From: Cranoglanis bouderius
Lineage: Eukaryota; Chordata; Actinopteri; Siluriformes; Cranoglanididae
Direction: 5' to 3'
DNA length: 64,000 bases
Assembly: GCA_023630585.1 (NCBI GenBank)
Contig: CM042566.1
Coordinates: forward strand, 11,663,754-11,727,753
The position numbers and the translations under genes are program-made. How positions within the stretch are numbered: the stretch's first letter is position 1; the number at the start of each line of letters is the position of its first letter. Under the pieces are notes generated by a model that made no database searches, was not told the origin of the DNA, and saw only the letters and a program-made list of their open reading frames with translations. Below, one piece after another: positions 54,701 through 64,000 of this stretch.

Positions 54701-57700
54701 TGTGTATATATATATAATATTAGATTTATATTATATTTGTAAATGTCACTGTACAGTCTTGAGTGATTCATACTTCAGCAAGAGTGTCATCGCTGGTAGT
54801 GGTTTCAGATGACCCTTCCATCACAGGCTTCTCTTCTGCTGGAGTCTGCAAACATATTGAAAACATATATATAAAAATACTTTTTTTTTTCACACAAACA
54901 TACACATACAGAAAGACACCTTATATATTTATGTTTATCCATTTTGTAATACATTTGTAGTACAATAGTACATTTGCTGGACTAAACTGGTTACTTACCC
55001 TTACAAGGACAACATGACCCACAGTACACATTTTGGAGAAAACACTTCTAAAAACATGGGCAGTTGCCTGTTTTAGTTCCTTCAACCCATCATAAAAATT
55101 CCAGTGACTACCAGTGATTCGATGAAAGGAAACAAAATGATTTCCTGACATGAGATGATACGTCACTGCGACAAGTTGGTATCTGATTGTGAAGAAAGAC
55201 ATAATTATATGAAGCAACTGAATAATTCCAATTAAACAGTCAAATATATAAAGACATTTAATAAAATGTATATTTAATTATTTAGTTTAGTTTAATAAGT
55301 TTAATATGGCGATATCCTACCTTCATACCTATGACAACATAGAAATGTAGACTCTAATTATCGTTGTTTTTATCATTTCATAATTTTTCTAAAAGGATAT
55401 TCTTGCCTTTCATCACAAAGTAGCACTGATGAAGGAAGCATTGGTGGCTGCATTTCTGGATGTCCATTGCAGGGGACTGTAGCATCTACTGCCAAAATCA
55501 CAAAGGGAGGTACTCCATGAATGAACCTCTGGGTTGTGTATGTTCTTCTTCCCTGACAGACCTTTCCGTTCCTGTGCACAACACAATACAATAAATAAAA
55601 ATAATGAAAAGGTTTGACTGAAAATGTTTTTATATATAAAATACAAAAATAAAATCATAATTATGTATACCGAAAAAATACAAACATCATCCTGAATAAT
55701 ATTCTGTCATTACATAACTTTTGATACACATCTTTGCTTGCAGTTACTGAATTTGTTTTAAATTGTCGTGCACCTCTGCTTTTCTCTGCATGGCAATGAA
55801 TGACTGTCAGCAACCCAGTTATCGATTGACTGTTGTAGGTCTGAGAAGTCACTACACCTATTTTGAAATGTTGTTTTAAAGACAACATATGGTACTGACA
55901 TTACAATTGTAGTGACTTTATGAAACCCAGGATATTTGTAAAACAAAACAATTTGGTTACTTACATTATAGCAACATTCCAGTAAGGCTTTGGGATCTGA
56001 GGGAAATGACATTTGTGAGCATCACATACAGACATTCTTTCAGTGTAATGTATGTAGTCTAGATGGCAAACCATAAAGTCATCTTCAGTTCCGCATGCAT
56101 CCCATCGATCTTTCCCTTTAAAACGATCCATGTTTTTCAACCAGGAGATCTTGCCCTGAGACCACTGTCTGACCAAGTAGTGCTGATAAACCTCCAACAG
56201 TATGTTCATAAAATTGTCCTTAATTTTCATTTGTTCAATTTCTGAAATAATGAATGGTCTTGTCTTTATGGCTAAGTACATAATGTACAGTAGATTGTCG
56301 ATTGTGCAAGTGTTTGTCATTGTTTCAGACTGCTGTCCCAGCTTTCCACGACCAGACCATGGAGGAGATGTGAAAGAGGCTTCCTTGACTGTCTGTGTCT
56401 TTGGCAGCTTGCAGACACAATATAGCTGTTCATCTGACAGAGATTCCGCTGGACTGGAATACTCAGCCTATTTAGGAAAAAGATGATTAAAAATACAATT
56501 TCCAGATAAATACATTGATTACAGTCAAACAGTATCAGCATCAGAGTCCTTTGTAATGTTTACATTTGCATATGTAAGTTGTAGATGAAAAGTGAGTGTC
56601 AGGTTATGCGGGTGATGGAGGCGAAGACGGATGCAAATGCGGTATAAAGTCAGTTTATTAGGAACAGTCAGTATCTTAGGAACACAAGCGAACAATACCA
56701 GAACGTAAGGCAGATATAGTGGTCGAGAACAGGCGTGGGTCAGACGATCTACAAACGACATAAATGGAGTGAGGCAAGAATCAAAAAACACTAGGCAGAA
56801 ACAGGATCAAAACCAGAAAATGGAAAACAAGCTCAAAAGGCTTGGTAAGAGACAGAACGCTAAGGAAACTGCGCTAATACTTCATGACTAAACACATGGG
56901 GTTTAAATACACAAACATAATCAGTGGTTAACACAAAACAGCTGAGACACAATAGAAATGGAACCAATGGCAATATAGTGGCGGAGAGGGTACAGAAATA
57001 CAAAACACCCGTGGAGAAGTAAACAGAGTCAATATCACTGAATCCGAACAATCACTTCGGCGATCAGCGCGAGGGGGAATTGTGACAGTGAGTCACTGTT
57101 AATTAAAACACAGAAATTGTAATGCAAGATTTGTTTTTAAAGTACTTTTCAGTTGAAGTCAAAACATTTGAAGCAAGTTTGTTGCCTCAGGAAATGGCCA
57201 TGTGTACAAATGTGTTTGTAAACCTAAATTTAAAGCAAACAATACAACTTAGAGTGAGACACTAAGAGAAAGAGAGATTTACTTACCTTAATATGTAGTG
57301 TGATCTTGTGGAGTCTCTTAAAATTGTTCGGGATAGATAGAGAATGACATAGTTGTCCCCAGAAAGTATTATCTTGGTAAGGGGTATCAGTTAAACACTG
57401 TCCATTAGACTGCAGTTTCGATACTTCTGTTAGAATTTCTTCCTTGCTCACAGATACATATCGATTCTGTTAAAAAGACATTACAGTTATGATACATTGC
57501 GGTTATGATAAGACAGCATTACAAACAATAATTACAAAGACAAATGAATTACAAAAAAACAATTTAAAGATATAAACACATACCTTTCCAAACACTTTGA
57601 ACCTGTAACGACCACAGATAAGGATATTTGATTAAAAATGCAAGAAAAAACTAAATATGGCATCATTCTTTAAACAACAGTAATCAAGACATGAAATGAC

Positions 57701-58255
57701 AATTAATGTTGGACAGTTATCTATTATGTATCCTCAGAGTTAACATTAAGTAATAACAATTATTTCTTTCTTTAATTCATCCTCTCTTCCTTCCTTTATT
57801 TGTTGTAACTGTTCCTTATTAATTTTGGATGATTGAGTGAGTGATACATTGACTTTCAGGGAAGAAAACTGCTAGGCACAGTAAGAGAAAGTCATGTCTG
57901 TACATCAGAACCTGTATAGGACCGTTTACGTAAAGAGACAATTAAAGCAAGACAATTAAAGACAATTAAATATAGTAGCCAATCGAACATTTTCAATTTT
58001 ACGTATGTCATAACTTAATAAATATTGTGTAGAATACAAGTAGTACAAGGGCTACAATAGTCGAAGCTATAACCAAGTTACTCGACTGGCCGCAGTCCAT
58101 TACTTGTCGTAATAAACCATGCATAAATAATTAAATTATTAGGTAATGTTTATTTCTTAATTCTCGATTAATGCTTTGCAGACGTTTGCAACACATACTT
58201 AAACTGAAATTTGATGCATAAAGTTGTTCGCTTACCTGTAAACTTGTTTACACAT
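52681..58255 (-). CDS. 15-exon gene: C19-protease-like domain with PHD zinc finger
   Basis: Hand-spliced exons (plus coordinates, 5' to 3' on the minus strand): 58,236-58,255; 57,584-57,602; 57,287-57,466; 55,965-56,467; 55,774-55,857; 55,407-55,571; 54,999-55,182; 54,774-54,845; 54,306-54,392; 53,941-54,068; 53,800-53,860; 53,543-53,671; 53,258-53,353; 53,109-53,171; 52,681-52,746. All introns are GT-AG except a GC donor at 55,406. Phases agree throughout, giving 618 codons and a TGA. The predicted protein has a Cys box NTCTIDNLL (Cys127), a His box SGNHFVSFH (His339) and an Asp in WNFYDGL (Asp355), as in ubiquitin-specific proteases. LYCVCKLP (90/92) and WIQCNSCHGWLHKECAG (442-453) with NCGCH (469-471) make a PHD-type finger. 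The C-terminal 140 residues match nothing I know. The ATG is the first in a suitable exon, about 50-80 bp inside the right arm. Family and function unknown; a substrate on chromatin or ubiquitin-like proteins is inference. Confidence 0.7.
53441..53527. repeat. (ATT)n microsatellite
   Basis: A nearly pure ATT repeat in an intron of the 15-exon gene. The Leu- or Asn-repeat frames across it are artefacts. Confidence 0.95.
54649..54698. repeat. (CA)n microsatellite
   Basis: About 24 CA units in an intron of the 15-exon gene. Confidence 0.95.
56597..57087 (-). repeat. Solo gypsy-type LTR in an intron
   Basis: A 491-bp segment, TGTCAGGTTATG...AATTGTGACA, with GTGAG on both sides (56,592-56,596 and 57,088-57,092). 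On the minus strand it has a TATTTAAACC promoter-like box (reversed near 56,900) and AATAAA (reversed near 56,652), so it points the same way as the host gene. It sits between exons 3 and 4. Confidence 0.82.
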
Positions 58256-58299
58256 CTTTTGAGTCGGTCCAGCAATGCAAGCTGCCAGACTGTAGTTAG

Positions 58300-58776
58300 T
58301 AATTGTCGGCATAGGTTTATTTACTTGCGTGAACTTTTAACCCACCCTCAAAGTAAGCTGCAATATAGCGCCTCCAATTGGGCCAATAATGCAATTGGTC
58401 CTGTTACTGTATTGGCATACCTGTCAAATGTATGGGTCCATAACTTAAAAATGTTACAGTAAACATGTATGAAAATTTGCATGCTAACAGTCAAGTGCCC
58501 TGGGAATAAGGCCTTGTTGGAAGTTTTAATGCACCCTCAAGGGAAGTTGAGATATAGCGCCTCCAATTGGGCCAATAATGCAATTTATCCTGTTACTGTA
58601 TTGGCATACCTGTCAAATGTATGGGTCCATAACTTAAAAATGCTAAAGTAAAAATGTATGAAAATTTGCATTGTAACAGTCAAGTGCCCTGGGAATAAGG
58701 CCTTGTTGAAACTTTTAACGCAACCTCAAAGGAAGCTGAGATATAGCGCCTCCAATTGGGCCAATAATGCAATGGC

Positions 58777-58816
<40 letters not shown>

Positions 58817-59617
58817 GTCAGTGTCCATGACTTCCAAACGGTACAGTAACCAACAGTGCAATTTCTCTTTCAATTCAATTCAGTTTAGTTCACATTTATT
58901 TATATAATTATTTTCACAATACATGTTGTTCACAGTACAGTACATAACCCTTTACAGAAAATGCATGTTTCCATGTTACAACACCACAATGGTTTTTTAT
59001 GAGATGATATCAGTAAGTACAGTTGGAAAATGCTACAAATTAGAGTATTTACAAATATCATATATGCATTTAAGTGAAATGAATGTTCATTTTAAAGCAA
59101 TGACATCTTGATAAGTTTGTATAATTTTCCCAAGTTGATGTTTTGGAGTCCTTGGAGGGGTAGGTGTCATCTATTCAAACGTGTTGGGTCATGTGAAGTC
59201 TTCATTAGAGGATCCAAGATGGAGCTGGCAATCTCTAGTTACCTCGAGATATTGAAATTTGTAACAATTGTTTGAATTATTATTTTTTTAATTCAGTTGA
59301 TTCATTAATGCAGTTGATTCTTTATTCAAATGATGACATATGCAATAGTTAAAGAATCATGTAATTATATTTTATGTGCCTTAATATTCTTACAGTCATT
59401 TTCACTGATATCTTGTTATATACATTTCAAAATAGTTTATTATTCTTTTCTAAAAATAGATACAACAGTAACAGGGTGCCTAAAAACGTGAATAAGAGAA
59501 AAATTACATGGGCTTGAAGTTGAGCTGATGACATGTGCAGTAATCAAATAATACTGCAATTATATTGTATGTGCCTTTACATTTTTAATATCCATTTTCA
59601 CTGATATATCAGTGTTA
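58300..59617. repeat. Right inverted arm of the large TIR element
   Basis: Inverted match to the left arm. The inner part has three units of about 189 bp (CCTCCAATTGGGCCAATAAT at 58,371, 58,560 and 58,749) and an (ATT)n tract at 58,778-58,816, then the unique part through CCGGTACAGT-type landmarks and the outer duplicated unit ending near CACTGATATATCAGTG (59,600-59,615). The frames at 58,211-58,849 are three copies of the same repeat read in one frame, not a gene. Confidence 0.8.
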
Positions 59618-59830
59618 TTTGCATCTAAAATAATTGATTATTGTTTTATTCTGAAAACAGCCACAATGGCAACACGGGCCATTAAAAAACGTGGAAAAAA
59701 AAGAGAAAAACCACACGGTCCCTAAATTGAGCGTGAACAAGAAGCTACAAACGCGGAAGCGTCGCGTTTTTTAAGGGGGAACGGATAGCGTCAATAAGAA
59801 ACTGCGAATAAGAAGCTGGATTCAGCCTCG
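59618..59830. repeat. Extra outer unit beyond the right arm
   Basis: 59,630-59,715 (TTATTGTTTTATTCTGAAAA ... CGTGGAAAAAAAAGAG ... TTGAGC) is a further diverged copy of 59,437-59,525. It suggests that the true right terminus is beyond 59,617 and that the left end has lost the equivalent. A Thr/Lys-poor frame on the minus strand here is not coding. Confidence 0.45.
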
Positions 59831-60033
59831 TCATGGGATTTGTGAGGCAAAATGTTTCAGTTTGGTTTGTAGCACAGACACATAAGGGACTAAATATACA
59901 GTATATACAGTTGTTAATACACCAATTATTGTGATAAGATGTTTTAAAGTTGATTATTGTTATTGTTCTCCTGTTGGCCTTCATTTGCCCCAAATAAACA
60001 GGTCATGGCTATGTTACCACTCTCGGGATATCC

Positions 60034-60522
60034 CCTGTGAGACTTCCTGTCACGCGACACCCCGTAATCCCAGGCGGAAGTAGGAAGGTTGTTGTCATTT
60101 GCCATAAAAGGAGCCACATGCACAAAAAAAGCCTTTATTTTCTTCCCCCCTTTTCACACTCTGTTACAAGCCACAGCTGTCTCGCGCAGGGATTGTTTTT
60201 CAGAGAAGGAACTTCACCGTATCTAACTTTTGCTGGGACATGCCACTGGGGATATGCCAAGCTGGTGAAACTGCTCCGGTATATCTATTAATTGTACATA
60301 GGACACTGGGACTTGAAAGACTCTACACACACATGCACACACCATTGCACGGTTTGTTTGTTGGTTGCTCTTGTCTCATATGTATAATAAATGCTGGATG
60401 TTTCATAATCATTTGTTGTGTCTGTTCTTTTTTTTTCTCCAAAGTGCTTAATGTATGCTATTTAGAGAGATTAAGAATCCCTTTGTTTGTGTACAGCTCT
60501 GTGGTAATCCCATAAGTGTTAC
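60034..60522 (+). repeat. Possible solo LTR
   Basis: Starts TGTGAGACTTCC and ends AAGTGTTACA, with CATAAAAGGAG (TATA-like, about 60,104) and AATAAATGCTGG (polyadenylation-like, about 60,386) in the right order and spacing. No target duplication was found, so the ends are tentative. Confidence 0.4.
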
Positions 60523-61014
60523 AGGTTTGAATTCATTTATTGCCTGTGTCCCTACGGGAGTTCACCCTGAGCTTGTTCACTACCACTGGGCTGCAGATCT
60601 GACATCTTACGGTATTGTTTACTAAGACTTGCACTACAGAATGTTGTGTGTAACATTATGTAACGTCACCAATGATAAATATTACCATGATGGTTACCAT
60701 GATTTATTACAAACCCAATTCTGAGAAAGTTGTAGACAGTATGAAAAATGCAAATAAAAACAAAGAGGAATGATTTGTAAACGTACTTTGACTTGTATTT
60801 AAACAAAAAACATATAAAGACAAGGTATTTGATGTTTTACCTAATCAACTGCATAGTTTGAAATTGATGCATACAACACATTTCAAAAAAGTTGGGACAG
60901 GGGCAATTTAGGACTAATAGCGATGTGACAAGTTAAAATAAGTAAGTGATGTGAAACAGGCTCCCAAAAAGGCTTAGTTCTTCAAGAGCAAGTGTGGGTT
61001 GAGGCTCACCAATC

Positions 61015-61970
61015 TGCCAACAGATGCATCAGCGAATAATCCAACACTTTGAGAACAACATTCTCCAAAGACAAATCGGTAGGATTTTGATCATTTCACT
61101 TTCTACAGTGCACAATATAATTAAAAGATTCGATGAATCTGGTCAAATCTCGGTGCGTAAAGCGTAAGGCCACTTCTAAATGAACGTGATCTCCGATCCC
61201 TCAGACACTGTCTTAAAAACTGTCATGAGTCTGTAATGGATATCCTGACATGGGCTCAGGAATACTTTGATAAACTTTTGTCAGTCAACACCATTCGCCA
61301 CTGCATCCACAGATGCAAGTTAAGGCTTTACTATGGAAAGCAGAAGCCATACATCAACACTGTCCAGAAGCGACACCAACTTCTCTGGGCTCACTCTCAT
61401 CTGAGATGGACAGTAGCACAGTGGAATTGTGTTTTGTGGTCCAACTAGTCAACATTTCAAACAGTTTTTGGACAAAACAGCTGTTGTGTTCTCCGGGTCA
61501 AAGAGGAAAAGGACCATCCAAGCTGTTGTCAGCATCAGGTCCAAAAGCCGGCATCTGTCATGGTATGGGGGTGTGTCAGTGCCCATGGAATGGGTAACTT
61601 ACACATCTGTGAGGGCACCATTAATGCAGAAAGATATTTACACATTTTGGAGCAACATATCCTGCCACCCAGAGCAGGACAACGGCAAATCACAATCTGC
61701 CCGGATTAAAAGCGCATAGTTGCATATGCAGAGAGTGCGGGTGCTTGCATGGCCTGCCTGCAGTCCTTACCTGTCTCCAATTGAGAATGTGTGGCACATT
61801 ATGAAGCACAAAATAAGGCAACGAAGGCCTGTACAGTTGCGCAGCTGAGGAAATTCATAATGGATGAATGGGGAAAAATTCCGCTTGCTAAACTTAACCA
61901 ACTGGTGTCTTCAGTGACCAAATGCTTAATAAGTGGTATTAAAAGAAAAGGTGATGTTACACAGTGGTAA
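61015..61970 (+). pseudogene. Tc1-like transposase, broken
   Basis: Fragments in the expected order are QRQIGRILIISLSTVHNIIK (helix-turn-helix region), SVNTIRHCIHRCKLRLYYGK, KRHQLLWAHSHLRWTVAQWN followed by the VLWSN block (first catalytic Asp replaced by Asn), then SVMVWGCVSAHGMGNL and, in another frame, WPACSPYLSPIENVWH near 61,760 (SPDLSPIENVWH-type, carrying the last acidic residue). Stops and shifts interrupt it at several points. It would have cut and pasted the element by DDE/D chemistry. Confidence 0.75.
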
Positions 61971-62101
61971 ATAGTAAACTGTCACAACTTTTTTGGAGTG
62001 TGTTACAGTCATCAGATTTGAAATGAGTGTATATTTTCAAAAATAAATTCACAAAGTAAAACATCAAATAAAGTGTTAATAATGTGTTTTCAATATAGTA
62101 C

Positions 62102-62552
62102 TGTTAGGACTACTCACGTCACAAACTCCATTTCCCAGCCTACACTGTGGCCTACTGCAACTTCCAGAACACACACACACTGACACGTTCATGTTCACCT
62201 TCATTTTGATCATGTACATCTGAATCCAATTCACAGCACAATCACAGCCACAGTTAAAAGGACCTTCAGTACACACTCTTTGTGAAGTATATGCTCTATT
62301 CCTTGTGTTTGCTATGATTTGCTATGCTTGATATCAAGCCTTTATAGCTCTGCTTGTGTTCATGTTATTGACCCATGTCTGCCTAGTGTTTTGGATTTTT
62401 GCCTTGCCTCTGATATACTGTTTGTTCATTGCCTGACCTTTTGCATGTTTCTGGATTATGATTTTTGCTTACGATTTGGATTTATCTGCCTGGTTATTAT
62501 TAAAGGATTTCTACCTGCGTTTGCATCTGTCTGCCTCATCCCTCACATGACA
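62102..62552 (+). repeat. Solo LTR inside the Tc1-like element
   Basis: TGTTAGGACT...CTCACATGACA, flanked by AGTAC (62,097-62,101) and AATAC (62,553-62,557), a 5-bp target duplication with one mismatch. ATTAAA lies near its 3' end (62,499), giving plus orientation. A (CA)n stretch is near 62,170. Confidence 0.65.
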
Positions 62553-62759
62553 AATACGGGGTGAATTGGGTTTTCAAATGACTCTTTTTGTTTTTTGTTT
62601 TTTTTGCATTTTCCATACTGTCCCAACTTTTTCGGAATTGGGGTTGTACAGTGATAAATACTATCATTAATTTGTCACCAAAGCAAACAATGACTAGTCA
62701 TTTTACTGTCTGTCAAATGCTTGCTTCGCGTCTGAATCTGTTTCTTAAGCCAGAATAAG

Positions 62760-62910
62760 GAAGCATGCACTTATGTGCTATATTCCATCAAAAGTTTGGC
62801 TTGTCACATATCAGCCTAATGAGAAGACTTATCGGCCAATGCTGATAATTAAAGAAGGCAAATATCAGCCGATATATCAGCCTTGGTGATATATCGGTCA
62901 ACCACTATTT
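62760..62910. repeat. CGATATATCAGCC-type dispersed repeat
   Basis: AAATATCAGCCGATATATCAG and GGTGATATATCGGTCAACCA contain several overlapping ATATC(A/G)G units, typical of a small DNA-transposon remnant. No ends are defined. Confidence 0.4.
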
Positions 62911-62919
62911 TTTTTCTAT

Positions 62920-63211
62920 ATTGCACCATTCTGAGTATACTCTAGAGACTGTTGTGACTGAAAATCCCAGGAGATCTGCTGTTATATTAATACTCAACCC
63001 AGCCATCTGCCACCAGCAATCCTACCATGGTCAAAATCACTGAGATCATATTTGTCCCAATTGTGATGGTTGATATGAATATTACCTGAAACCGCTGACC
63101 CATGTATGCATAAATTTATGCATTGCACTGCTGACACATGATTAGCTGATTAGATAATTGCATGAATAAGTAGGTGTACATGTGTTTCTAATAAAGTGAT
63201 TGGTGAGTGTA
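62920..63211 (-). pseudogene. Tc1-like transposon, right half
   Basis: CACCATTCTGAGTATACTCT at about 62,927, then blocks corresponding on the minus strand to the start of the transposase (a DLSDFDRG-type segment near 63,040), and a right inverted repeat TCTAATAAAGTGATTGGTGA followed by GTGTA ending at 63,211. It complements the left half at 43,852-44,600 in sequence content and orientation. Confidence 0.7.
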
Positions 63212-64000
63212 TTTGTCATACGGGAGGAGTCTTGGAGAAGAAGGCAGGGTTTCTGCCTTCAGTCTTGAAAGGGTAGCAAATGATAGAGATAGCTTTACTT
63301 TTATTTCTTCTGTCTTTGTATATTTTCAACTTTCAGAACGATTCATTGATCTGTTGAAAGTAAGATTGTAGATAATGCCAGTTGGTTCATTCATACCTCA
63401 CTTCGCAATTCCCTTTATTATTGGATGGATAGTCTCCTGTAATAGATGCAGAACAATGCTGTGAAACTCATTTTTGGATAAATTTGTTGTGTGATGCTGA
63501 TTTGTACTGCTTCTACATTTACTTCTGTAGGGGTCCAACAAAAAGAAATCCATCCTAATAATGTAGTCAAAGTCCTTACACCATTCACAGAACTTTCCCC
63601 AGTCAAACAATCAAATGTTATGGTCTTGGTAGTGCTGAATGATTAGTGCATGGTTGTTGTTTTTTTTTAAACCTGCATGCATCAGTGCCATGGCAACTGT
63701 TGAACAGGATACATCCTCCAAACTAGAGATGTATTACATTACAATGACCTTTGACCTTAAGTATGTACGAGTGTCTGTGTGCATGTGAAAAAGTATTTAA
63801 TGTGTAAAATTTAAATTATGTTAAATACAATACTTGACAGCATTAAAATCGATTTCCCATACAATATCTTATTAACCATTTACTATGACCAATCAACATT
63901 AATTTGATTGATGATAATGCATCAAAAAAATCACTAAGGAACAGGTGAGTGGAGTATCCTGGCCCCTGAAAGTGAGGAAGATGATGAGGGAAGTAAACAT
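63212..64000. other. Unassigned right edge
   Basis: No gene recognised. The minus-strand frames at 63,398-63,610 (DFDYIIRMDFFLLD) have no motif I can place and overlap each other in two phases. The remainder is AT-rich. Confidence 0.35.

Larger units (their letters stand above)
45795..59617 (-). mobile_element. Large element bounded by inverted arms, carrying an intron-containing gene
   Basis: Two arms of more than 1.3 kb in inverted orientation enclose about 11 kb. The only original gene visible is the 15-exon gene at 52,681-58,255. Later insertions (RTE at 47,896-51,037, an LTR-like segment at 51,797-52,337, a solo LTR at 56,597-57,087) account for about 4.2 kb, so the core would be under 10 kb. 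No DDE transposase, tyrosine recombinase or helicase is recognisable. Either the gene product contributes to mobility, or the element is non-autonomous, or the arms arose by inverted duplication around a gene. No target duplication was found, partly because the left end seems truncated. Confidence 0.55.
60713..62648 (+). mobile_element. Degraded Tc1-like transposon containing a solo LTR
   Basis: Left end TACAAACCCAATTCTGAGAA and right end TTTTTCGGAATTGGGGTTGTA are imperfect inverted repeats of a common fish Tc1-like family. The interior from about 61,015 to 61,970 holds a broken plus-strand transposase. A 451-bp solo LTR (62,102-62,552) lies between the transposase and the right end; without it the element would be about 1.48 kb, close to normal for the family. 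Confidence 0.75.

Noticed and set aside
58211..58849. Three consecutive ORFs of about 60 codons with near-identical repeats
   Set aside because: They are one frame through the 189-bp arm repeat; similar frames appear in reverse at 46,493-46,906. No start or splice context supports coding.

Overview
The window is repeat-dense vertebrate DNA, almost certainly from a ray-finned fish. That is inferred from the element mix: an intact L2 LINE whose ORF1 carries an SGNH-esterase domain, Rex1-like and RTE LINEs, several Tc1-like transposons, DIRS and Ty3/gypsy remnants, a degraded fish-type endogenous retrovirus, tRNA-derived SINEs and long AT-rich non-coding stretches with CA/GT microsatellites. I found no recognisable single-copy host housekeeping gene, and nothing bacterial. 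Species cannot be fixed from the sequence.

Layout. 1-870: DIRS-type retroelement remnant (minus). 870-3,520: mostly unexplained non-coding DNA with a small MITE. 3,520-5,220: two degraded LINE fragments. 5,690-7,045: Tc1-like element. 8,890-11,120: LINE tail, (TA)n, degraded L2 copy, MITE-like unit and Tc1 fragment. 11,386-16,400: essentially full-length L2 LINE (minus). 16,400-17,040: gypsy fragment. 17,060-20,250: 3' half of an endogenous retrovirus. 20,400-23,235: possible Maverick-type polymerase remnant, a SINE, a DIRS tyrosine-recombinase fragment and a Tc1 end. 24,330-27,390: degraded Ty3/gypsy element (minus). 27,405-37,370: a minisatellite split by a SINE and by an old solo LTR, which is itself split by a young 7.45-kb LTR element with no recognisable pol. 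38,355-39,385: a truncated L2 sharing unusual 3' flank with the first L2. 39,712-40,062: solo LTR. 41,187-43,690: LTR-like block with promoter signals, an antisense exon and repeated primer-binding-like sites.

The most striking part is 45,795-59,617. Two inverted arms of more than 1.3 kb, each with tandem repeats of about 189 bp, flank a 15-exon minus-strand gene (52,681-58,255). Hand-splicing gives one open frame of 618 codons. The predicted protein carries what look like the Cys, His and Asp boxes of a ubiquitin-protease (C19-like) fold, and a PHD-type zinc finger whose two halves lie either side of the protease region. Its start codon lies just inside one arm, so its promoter would be inside the inverted repeat. 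I do not recognise this gene or element family. An RTE LINE (18-bp target duplication) has landed in one arm and a solo LTR (5-bp duplication) in one intron, yet the frame is open.

The whole block, plus a Rex1 fragment, a possible solo LTR and another Tc1 element with its own solo LTR, lies between two complementary halves of one Tc1-like transposon (43,852-44,600 and 62,920-63,211). The window therefore reads as layered insertions. All splice sites, identities and counts here were read by eye.
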